NCBI GenBank assembly: GCA_037447655.1
Contig: JBBHKE010001628.1
Location: 174,272 to 238,271, forward strand
From: Zygnema cylindricum
Lineage: Eukaryota > Streptophyta > Zygnematophyceae > Zygnematales > Zygnemataceae
Reading direction: 5' to 3'
Length of the DNA stretch: 64,000 nucleotides
Below are positions 22,113-30,513 of this stretch, in pieces. A model generated the notes under the pieces. The model worked only from the letters and a program-made list of their open reading frames with translations. It searched no databases and had not been told where the DNA came from. Each line of letters begins with the position of its first letter. Position 1 is the first letter of the stretch. A program made the position numbers and the translations under genes.

Positions 22113-23684
22113 TTACTCACTTAGACCACATGCTTTTCTGCAGTACTCCAATTTAGTAGCGGGAAGGGCTTTTGTCAACATATACGCAACCATTTTCTCA
22201 TCACGCAAATAACAAAGTTTTACCACTTTTGCAAATACTTTCTCACGTACCAAATGTAGCCGAATGTCCATATGCTTACTCTTAAAATGGTGACTTGGGT
22301 TTGTAGCCACAGAAATGGCTGTCTGATTGTCGCACCACATTACTTGTGTTCCGTGTTGTGTAAACCCCAATTCTTGAAGGAATGCCTTAATCCAAAGCAA
22401 TTCCTTTAAGGCTGCGCTTGCAGCCATGTATTCGGCTTCCATAGTCGATTGTGCCGTGACTTTTTGAAGTTTACTACTCCAACTACAAGTTCCACTTCCA
22501 ATCTGAATGACATACCCAGTTGTAGACTTCCTACTAGGCACATCACCATAGCTAGCATCACTCCAAGTATTAATACTAACCTTGTCCCCTCCCAAAGTAA
22601 GCCAAAGATTCCTAGTCCCAACAAGATATCTTAAGACCCTTGTTGCTGCCTCCCAATCTCTCTTTCGTGGATTTTGTAGACTTCTACTCAACACACCAAC
22701 AGCTGCAGCTATATCGGGCCTAGTGCAATTCATGAAGTAAATCAAACTTCCTACTACTTGCTTGTAGGGTACTTGGGACATAATTTTTTGCTCTTCTGCA
22801 CTGAGTTCCTCATCTATTATGACTCCAAACTCATGCTCCATTCCTTCAAGTTTTTGCTTATACTCCATAGGAGTTGCACAACCTTTGGCATCAGCCAAGC
22901 CAAATTTTTCCAACATGTTTCCTATTGCTTCTTTTTGAGTTAGCCTAATGATTTTCTTTTCTCTATCTCTTTCAACTTGTATTCCAAGAATGCATTTAGC
23001 CTCACCCAAATCCTTCATTTCAAATTTTGAATTAAGAGCGTGTTTTACTCTAGCAATTCCTTCTTTGTTCCTACTAATTAGCAGCAAATCATCAACATAC
23101 ACAGCAATGAATATCACCTCATCAGGATTATCACCACACATCACATATACTGAATGATCTGAGCTTATTCTAGTAAACCCTAATCCTGTCAAGAACTCAC
23201 CTAACTTTCGGTTCCACTGCCTAGGGGCCTGTTTTAGGCCATACAATGATTTTAAAAGTCTGCACACAAGATTTTCTTTTCCTACTTCCTCATAACCCTC
23301 AGGCTGCTTCATATAAATGACCTCATCTAAATCACCATGCAAAAAGGCAGTTTTGACATCCATTTGGTGGATGTCAAAATCCTCTATATCAGCTAATGTA
23401 AGTAAGATGGGGACAGATGGAAACCTTACAACCGGTGAAAAAGTTTCTTCATAATCTATCCCCTCCTTTTGATTATATCCCTTAGCAACCAAGCGAGCCT
23501 TATACCTGTCTATGGTATTATCTGGGTTCAATTTTAACTTAAACACCCATTTACTTCCAATAGCATTTCTTCTTGGAGGAAGTTCCACCAGATCCCAAGT
23601 TTGGGCCTCCATGATGGACTTCATTTCCTCATTGATGGCTTCCACCCAATGTTCCCTTTCATTACTCAAAAGAGCTTCTTTCAA
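22113..23684 (-). CDS. Element G reverse transcriptase and RNase H
   Basis: This intact 523-codon frame begins in the linker before RT (HWVEAINEEMKSIMEAQTWD). RT motifs follow: KWVFKLKLNPDNTIDRY, MDVKTAFLHGDLDE, YGLKQAPRQWNRK, YVDDLLLISRN. RNase H motifs SDASYGD, STMEAEYMA and DNQTAISVA come next. It ends with GLSE close to the purine tract. The frame connects with the integrase frame upstream only across a break near 23690. It would function in reverse transcription as part of the Pol polyprotein. Confidence 0.9.
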   Translation of the reverse strand: MKEALLSNEREHWVEAINEEMKSIMEAQTWDLVELPPRRNAIGSKWVFKLKLNPDNTIDRYKARLVAKGYNQKEGIDYEETFSPVVRFPSVPILLTLADIEDFDIHQMDVKTAFLHGDLDEVIYMKQPEGYEEVGKENLVCRLLKSLYGLKQAPRQWNRKLGEFLTGLGFTRISSDHSVYVMCGDNPDEVIFIAVYVDDLLLISRNKEGIARVKHALNSKFEMKDLGEAKCILGIQVERDREKKIIRLTQKEAIGNMLEKFGLADAKGCATPMEYKQKLEGMEHEFGVIIDEELSAEEQKIMSQVPYKQVVGSLIYFMNCTRPDIAAAVGVLSRSLQNPRKRDWEAATRVLRYLVGTRNLWLTLGGDKVSINTWSDASYGDVPSRKSTTGYVIQIGSGTCSWSSKLQKVTAQSTMEAEYMAASAALKELLWIKAFLQELGFTQHGTQVMWCDNQTAISVATNPSHHFKSKHMDIRLHLVREKVFAKVVKLCYLRDEKMVAYMLTKALPATKLEYCRKACGLSE

Positions 23685-23698
23685 TGTTAAAGGCTCTT

Positions 23699-25350
23699 CT
23701 ATGTGTGTAGAATGAGCAAAGGCTGCATTTTCTCCCTGAGTCGTGCACTTCGCCTCACTCCACCTGGAAATTCTGTCGCTGGTATAGATGGTTGGGTCCT
23801 CCTTAATACATGTGATTCTTCTTGTGATTCAGTTTCAGCTTGAGGTAGAGGAGATTTTACAACTTTTTCGGGCATAACACTTCTTGTTTCTGGTGGAGAA
23901 GATGATTCCAAGTCATTTTGACTTAAACTGGATGCATTTTCTACATTTTTCTTAAAAATCATGGGTTTTTCCTCTAAAAAGATATAATCAACACTTTTAT
24001 CTTTCTTTTCATTGCTACATTGACTAAATACATCTACTCCTCTTCCCTCATCCTTCACTATGATGTTTCTGGCTACCACAACTCTATTTCTCTTAATGTC
24101 ATATACTTTATAACCCTTGGCATGATCATCATACCCTAAAAATATACCTGGTATGCCTTTTGGCTCTAATTTCCATTTTTGTGGATCATTATCTAGCAAG
24201 AATACCTTATTTCCAAACACTTTGAAGTGACTTACATCTGGTTTGTGTCCTGTCCATATTTCATAAGGATTTTTATCTTTTATTTCCCTAGTTTCTAGCC
24301 TATTTCTCACATAGGCTGCACAATGCATAGCCTCTGCCCAAAATTTGTAATCTATGTCCATATCAGCCATCATTGTCCTAGCACACTCTGATATGGTCCT
24401 ATTCATCCTTTCTGAAACACCGTTTTGTTCCGGAGAATAAGGAACGGTTAGTTGACGTGAGATTCCATGCAATTTTAGGAATTCTGCAAACTCATTAGAA
24501 ATGTACTCCCCTCCATTATCAGATCTGAATCCCGCTATCTTTCTCTCATGTAGATTCTCAACCTAAGCCTTATACTCTTTAAATTTTGAAAAAACTTCAT
24601 CCTTACTTCTCAAAAATAAACTGTAGTAAATCGACTATAGTCATCAGTAAAGGTAAGCATAAACTTAGCACCTCCCACAGATGGATACCTAGATGGCCCC
24701 CATACATCTGAATAAATTAGTTCTAGAACCCTGCTACTTATATGATCAGTTTGCGAAGGGAAAGGCAACTTATGAATTTTTCCCATTGCACAACCATCAC
24801 ATACATTTGATGCTGGTTTTTGACTAATTTTTACACCTTCCACCATTTTTTGATTTACCATCTTTTCTAATCTATCATAATTCACATGTCCTAAACGTTT
24901 ATGCCATAAATCACAATCACTAATTACACTTGAGTACATAACATCATTGTCATTATCATTTGCAAGACTCAACCGATACAAATTGTTACCTCCAGCAAAT
25001 CCTTCTGCAACTATTTTCCCATTCTTACTGACTGTTTTCTTTCCATTCTCAGATATTGTCTTAAAACCTTTCTTTTCTACCATTGACGTAGAGAAAAAGT
25101 TTCTTTTAAAAGCTAGAACATGCAACACATCTTCCAAGACCCTTTTCACAGGTTTTCCATCTACATTCAACATAAGTGACACCATTCCATTTGCTTTTGA
25201 CTCAACAAAGGTATCATCACTAAAATAAATTTTGATGGGTGAAATAGATTGAATACTCTCAAATAGATGGCGATTGCGGCACATGTGGGCAGATGCGCCG
25301 GAGTCCATAATCCATTCGTCTTCCTCCTCGCCTTCCGTTGCTTGTGCCAT
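23699..25350 (-). pseudogene. Element G protease and integrase, frameshifted
   Basis: The segment 24610-25350 carries the retropepsin motif WIMDSGASAHMC, the GAG-pre-integrase (LWHKRLGHVNY...CDGCAMGK) and the start of the integrase core (FTDDYSRFTTVYF). A one-base loss in a T run near 24625 shifts the frame, and a TAG follows near 24564. The segment 23699-24472 holds the rest of the integrase (PYSPEQNGVSERMNRT) and its C-terminal region. Confidence 0.87.
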
Positions 25351-25428
25351 CGCAAAGAATTTCTTTTCACTGTTATCGGGAAAGCTGCTTACATCCTCCT
25401 CCTTAAGTTCATAGAAAAAAGCAGTTGG

Positions 25429-26345
25429 TCAACCACCTGATTGAGAAGGAACCCGACTTTCATCCCAACCAGAGCGAAAATTTCCTGTGGCTTTCGCTCT
25501 CTTGTAAGCATGACACATTATGAACACATGCACTTTTTCATCACAATAATAGCAGGTTAATGGCGACCTTCTAGGACCACTACCTCTACCAGTGCCACTG
25601 CCAATCTTAAAATCCGAAAACTGGTTAGCTAATGCCTGAACAGACTTACTACTACCTCTTTGTGACATTTGGTTAGCTTCTTCACTCAAAATAAGTTGAA
25701 TTGCTAATGCTATGTTCCATTGACGCTGTGGAATAGCCCTAAGCCTATCCATGGCTCCCTTATATTCATCGGGCAAAGTTCTCATCAACAACATAGCCTG
25801 CTGAGGTGGTGAAAAGTCCCCACCTACACTAGTACTCTGAAAGAACAACCTTTTCATACCATGACAATGATCTGACATACTACCTCCAGAATACTTAAAT
25901 TCAAAAATCTGAGTGGCTATGTTTGTCTGGACGGTAACATCTAGCTGAACATACATAGCACGTATACTAAACCAAACATCAGATGCTTTCTTCATCTCAA
26001 GATACGACATTACCAAATCTTTTGTCATAGACTGCTTCAATACGTTGAGGCAATGGAGATTCTTCTTTCTCCAATCCAGCGCAGTCACATCCGCTGTTCC
26101 TTCCACAATGGGTGACAAGTCCCTCTCTCGAAATATGAGCTCAACATATCTTCCCAATATAAGAAGTCAGTTCCGTCAAAAATAGGCAATTTGGGCGGTG
26201 GGCCCATAACCTGTTGAAGGTCATAGGCATTAAGACTCGGCTGTGATCCACTCCTAGTAGGAGTCACACTTGCACCAGCAGGAGCAGGTGGAGCACTAGG
26301 GCTAATAGGAGCACTTGCAATAGGAGCTGAGCCATTATCAGACAT
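25429..26345 (-). pseudogene. Element G gag, one frameshift
   Basis: The start codon is at 26345, inside the 5' LTR. The first 45 residues are Ala/Pro/Ser-rich (MSDNGSAPIASAPISPS...) and LTR-encoded. The primer-binding site follows as VMGPPPKLPIF. A frameshift near 26115 separates this from the frame 25429-26157, which holds the capsid-like region and a CCHC knuckle (CYYCDEKVHVFIMC). A single in-frame TGA (25429-25431) separates gag from the protease in the same frame. Confidence 0.87.
26197..26211 (-). other. Primer-binding site of element G
   Basis: An exact copy of GGTTATGGGCCCACC directly after the LTR end CAACA, in frame with gag. G belongs to a different family from D, so the site is conserved across families. 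Confidence 0.85.
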
Positions 26346-26924
26346 TTTAGCGGAAGCGAACCCATAGAAATATGCCTAGAAGACTAGATTTATAGTGTAA
26401 GATATTTAACTCCAAACGAAAGAGGTATTTCAACCAAACAATCATGTACTACAAGCAAATTAGAGATAATAGAGCATAAAACACCTTAAACTGCACTCAG
26501 TGCTCTCATTTCCTTAATTCTTGTGTAAAATGTACATTCTGTGTTGAATTGATCAATCCTAATTGAACTAAATACTTAAAAGATCTCGAAAACATCTGAA
26601 AGATCTAAAAAACATCTAAAATATCTACAAAACATCAAAAAACGTATGTACATGGTTCACTAGACACCCTACTGAGAAAATCTAAGTGTTTGGACCAGAA
26701 TTGTCCACTAACAATATCTATACCCTAAAAATCCGGATGATTCTTATCACGTCTACATTCATTGGCGGCCCTACACACTAATTTACTAAAAGATATCAAT
26801 TCGTGTAGATACTACAAAAAATCATCTACACTAAATTTGGTCAATATTGAATAGTTGGTATTCTAAAAATATTCTAAGTCCTAGACTCCAATTTCTAAGA
26901 CTTACTAAAGCTTACTTTTCAATA
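26212..26924 (-). repeat. 5' LTR of element G
   Basis: The 713-bp LTR has termini TATTG...CAACA. Positions 26212-26345 encode the Gag leader on the minus strand. Short repeated motifs of the type aacatctaaaagatctaaaa occur around 26580-26640. Confidence 0.93.
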
Positions 26925-26929
26925 TGTTT

Positions 26930-27309
26930 ACATCTTCCTACATTTGAGTGTCGTTCTCATTGGTCTTCACGGTCGCCGCTCCAGGTGTCGTGGCAATAGG
27001 AGTAAGGGGTGTCTCTTTCCCTTTCCCTTTTTTGGACACACTGCTGTCCCTATCATCTACCTTGTCCACTGAATCAGTCGCTGCTACAAAAAACCTTACT
27101 CCTCCAAATCCTGGTGGAGTCGAGTAGTCGCTGCTACAAAAAACCTTACTCTTCCAAATCCTGGTGGAGTTCCCGAAGGTGGACGTTTCAGTTGTCCACT
27201 GACGATAATCCAGTATCGTTTTTCACACAAAGCCCCCATCATCATGGCTTCCCAGTAGATTAACCCAAATCCATTGAAGGCAGGCACCTTAGAGGGTGGG
27301 CCCATAACC
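26930..27309 (-). pseudogene. Element F gag N-terminus
   Basis: Gag start on the minus strand: MGPPSKVPAFNGFGLIYWEA. The usual methionine within the LTR (near 27330) is out of frame because of an A-run expansion, so the ATG inside the primer-binding site (27303-27305) is the only in-frame start. A 50-bp tandem duplication (27077-27126 and 27127-27171) and a TAG near 26952 break the frame. Coding sequence stops at the element G insertion. Confidence 0.82.
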
Positions 27310-28317
27310 TACAATTTTTTTATCCTCCATTGGACTACAGAATTTAGGAAGCCTTTAGATAGTTTTAACTAACCCACTTTAAGCCAAAACCACTATTGCT
27401 CAAGAAAGCAAATGGAGTGTCTAACTGCACCCTTGTGCAACCTGGACTCCCCTGAGTTAGTAGCAAAAGAAATTACTAAAAACGCGACCAGCCGATTAGT
27501 TATGAAGTGGCAAAAATGGCAAGTTTATACACAACCCTCTAAGGGAGAGAGGTCACTACCTACCAAATTCTCTAAATCCTAAACCCCTCTCACAACCCAT
27601 TTCTATTGACGTACAAACCAATCAAACAACTGTAGAGTACAAAAAGGTACTACGAGCGATGAACTTTTTGTACAGTCTGTGTACGGCAAGGCCATTGAGT
27701 AGACGCATGTCCACTTTTAACTCGTCCTTCTATTCTCTGGAATTCCCACTACCGAATGTTATCTCTCCACGTGTTGCCAGGTCACGCCACGTCCACAAAC
27801 CACCAAGGTGACCATTTTGGGATTTGGGCAGCAATATGTGCCGTCGGCTCGCAAACCGACATTCAATATTAGTCGTCGAAACAAATGTCCAATTCATTTG
27901 TTTTGTGCGAGATAATGTTCGCACTATGTGTTACTTGGTTCTATGTTCTTACATTTGTCATTCCCTTAATCAGATTTAGGATAAAAACACAGTTTAAATA
28001 CATATCACACCCTATGCATGTTAACGAACTTCGACGACATACTGGTAGATCTGACGACTACGCCTTGTTTTGACGGTCGGAGGTTCGAGTCCTGCCGGAC
28101 TTAACCTTTTGTTGAGAGTAAGATAAGTCACTCTTTAGTCGTGCCTGTTTGAACTAGGAAAATCATTGCTCAACCACCCTCTCTATCCTTCAGTGACTAC
28201 AACAAGTATGGTGGGTAGAGAGAGGAGGTGAAGGTAGGCTGTCTGCCTTTTTTCTTTTTCTATTGTACTGATCTCTTTAGACCTAGAAAATACCTTATAA
28301 ATCTAATAACTTCAACA
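27310..28317 (-). repeat. 5' LTR of element F
   Basis: A 1008-bp LTR on the minus strand, starting TGTTGAAGTTATTAG at 28317 and ending TTGTA at 27310 beside an exact primer-binding site (27295-27309). It carries a GTAC cluster (about 27610-27695), CACGTG and CACGTC boxes near 27769 and 27795, and a plus-strand ggttcgagtcc at 28082-28092 that matches the Pol III B-box consensus exactly. Confidence 0.87.
28031..28105 (+). other. tRNA-like B-box segment in LTR F
   Basis: Antisense to the element: an actggtagatctgacg stretch in A-box position and ggttcgagtcc (28082-28092), identical to the Pol III B-box consensus. Element B has the homologous ggttcgagccc at 7170-7180. Confidence 0.5.
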
Positions 28318-29474
28318 TCATGGACACTTCTTTGGAAAAATCACTTAAACCTCACGGTTCTCAAGCACTCTCGATAGTCCACCTGGGCTATCGTTCTTCG
28401 GACTTGTGACAGGTAATCACCCAAATAAGACGTAGCATAGGAAAACACACTGATTCATACAAATTCACCGATGAATTCACCTACCCTATGGCAACCAAGT
28501 AGGATGATGGTATGTGGATGGGATCATAAGTTTCGCCCATCAAGTGAATGTTAAACAGATGATCACCAATGTCGGACAGCATAGGATAGAGATAGGGTTG
28601 GGCCACATGGCAACATTCACGTGAGAGAGGGTTTGGGCATCCTAACTTAGGGATTATCGTGTTGCACAAAACTTGCCTTTGAAGTTCAATTCCATTAAGC
28701 AAAATTTGATCTCCACGCCTTTTGTTTTGTATCCTTTCAACATGCCATGGTGATTGGCCGTACGCATGCAATGGTAATGGATTTTTAGCATGTATTGTTA
28801 TTTATGTGTTTGGATAACTTCTTCCGTTTGACTTGGGATTATATGGTACAAGAGAGAAAGGGAACTTTGGCCGGTAACCTTACATTTTGCCTTCGCTTGT
28901 TGGGACTCCTTAAGGCTATTTGCAAATAGTATGATCGTGACAAAATTGGAATGATTGGAGTTCAATCTCAGAGCCATAAACCATTAATACCTTTTGCTAA
29001 TGCTAACATAATCATTTAGATTGGATCCCCATTCGGGCAGTCTGGCGCTTAATCAGATCACCTGGGTGTTCCATTTTCTTTACAGGAAGTAAGTTCCTCA
29101 AGTTGTGTGAACGTCACTTTAAAGACACATATCTTAGAGGGTGTGCCTATGTATTGAAGTATCAAGTTTTTTCAGTCATTCTCCTCCCAAATTTTGTCTC
29201 CAACAAGAAAATATTTTGCGTACAGAAAAAAATGCTTTTACCATAAGGGTATGCCCCTATGTTCTTCTAACTTAACAAACTTACTTTGTATTTTAACGCG
29301 GATTCGCTGGACCGGGATTTCAAGTGTCCTTATGTGTAAGAACGAAATCGTAACTTACGTTTGTGACGATTTTATACGTCGAGAATACTTGTGACGAATG
29401 TCTACGTTTACAATTTCTGTTATCGCACGTTATATTTGGAACTGCTTGTGACGTCGCATGTTTACCGTGACATT
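28318..29474. other. Unassigned sequence between elements F and D
   Basis: No gene is recognised. A 96-codon minus-strand ORF (28481-28771) shows no known motif and is probably chance. The part 29137-29300 resembles 36396-36560 on the other side of element D (shared tgtattgaagtatc and a ttttacca segment), suggesting an older dispersed repeat. Confidence 0.5.
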
Positions 29475-29479
29475 GTAGA

Positions 29480-30513
29480 TGTTGAAATTTATAGATTTCT
29501 ATAGTATTTTCTAGGTTTAAATATGTTTTAATAAAAGGAAAAAGGACGGACAGCCTGCCTCCACCTCGCTCTCTAGCTCCCATACTTGTTGTAGTCACTG
29601 AAGGTAAGAGAGAGAGGTTGATCCATGGCTGCCTTTAGTTCAACAGACAGCTATTTTTAGTAGGTTACTAAAAATATACTTGACGGACGAGAGATTTGAT
29701 CCCGGTACCTACGGTTCGTCAAGTTGACCGGTAGCGGTCAGCTTTATCCTAATAGGCTAGGACCAATGTTAAGTGCTATGGTATGTGATAGATATATATT
29801 TAGTTAGGGAGAATTAAATCCATTTAACTAGAACTGTGTACGACGCACATAGATTCAGTTTTATATAGTACGTCGTACGACGCTAATTCAAAACGGATAC
29901 CGCGCATTTTATTTCGACATCGGAACAAATATCGCGCAAGTATTTATTACGGCTAAGATTGCGTTTCGCATAAAATCCAACGGCGCACATCATCGCCGAA
30001 ATCCCGGAGTGGTCACTTTGGCGTTTTGTGACGTGGCATGACCTGGAGCCACGTGGAGAGATGACATTCGGTCATAGGAATTCCGAGGAACGTACGGACG
30101 AGTGAAAAGCGGACACGCGTCCACTTAATAGCCTTGTCGTACATAGGCCGTACAAAAGGTACATCGGCAGTAGTACTTTTGTGTACGATACAGTAATCTG
30201 ATTGGTCCGTACTTCAGTAGATAGGAGTTATTAGAGAGAATCAGGACTTAGAAAATTTTGGTAGGTGGTCATCTCTCCCTTTGAGAGTTTGTACAAATTG
30301 GCATTTTTACTGCCTCATAACTTATCGCCTGGTTGGCCTTTTTTCAGTGATTCTTTTTTCTACGGACTCAGGGGAGTCCAGGCTACACAGGGGTGCAGTC
30401 AAATTGTCAGTTTGCCTTCTTGGGCAGCAGTGGTTGTGGCTTGAAGTGGGTTAGTTAAATACTATCTAGAGGCTTCCTGTATTCTGTAGTCCAATGGAGG
30501 ACACAGAATTGCA
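29480..30513 (+). repeat. 5' LTR of element D
   Basis: Starts TGTTGAAATT and ends GAATTGCA. It contains a minus-strand tRNA-like segment (29693-29753), gccacgtgg G-box near 30048, a run of GTAC motifs (about 30130-30215) and the gag start codon at 30494. R/U5 limits were not determined. Confidence 0.95.
29693..29753 (-). other. Antisense tRNA-like segment in LTR D
   Basis: The minus strand reads an A-box-like TTAGGATAAAGCTG, a TGACC/GGTCA hairpin where an anticodon arm would sit, and a B-box-like GGGATCAAATC. It is not a functional tRNA by eye: the acceptor stem is absent. The 3' LTR has the same copy. The same position and orientation recur in LTRs of A, B, C, F, H and I. Confidence 0.5.

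Larger units (their letters stand above)
21378..26924 (-). mobile_element. Full-length Ty1/copia element G (third family)
   Basis: This complete minus-strand element of 5547 bp has 713-bp LTRs at 21378-22090 and 26212-26924, a target duplication tgttt (21373-21377, 26925-26929), an exact anticodon-arm primer-binding site (26197-26211) and a purine tract AGGGGAG (22091-22097). It is inserted in the gag of element F. LTRs differ at roughly a dozen positions seen by eye. The coding part is full length but carries two frameshift points, two in-frame stops and a break before RT. Confidence 0.94.
19490..28317 (-). mobile_element. Ty1/copia element F, outermost of the nest
   Basis: This minus-strand element of the D family is split by element G. 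Its 5' LTR is 27310-28317, the gag start 26930-27309, and the rest of gag, protease and part of integrase 19490-21377, where element E interrupts it. Its flanking 5 bp at the right is tcatg (28318-28322). The 3' part is left of the window, beyond the elements nested inside E. It is decayed. Confidence 0.86.
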
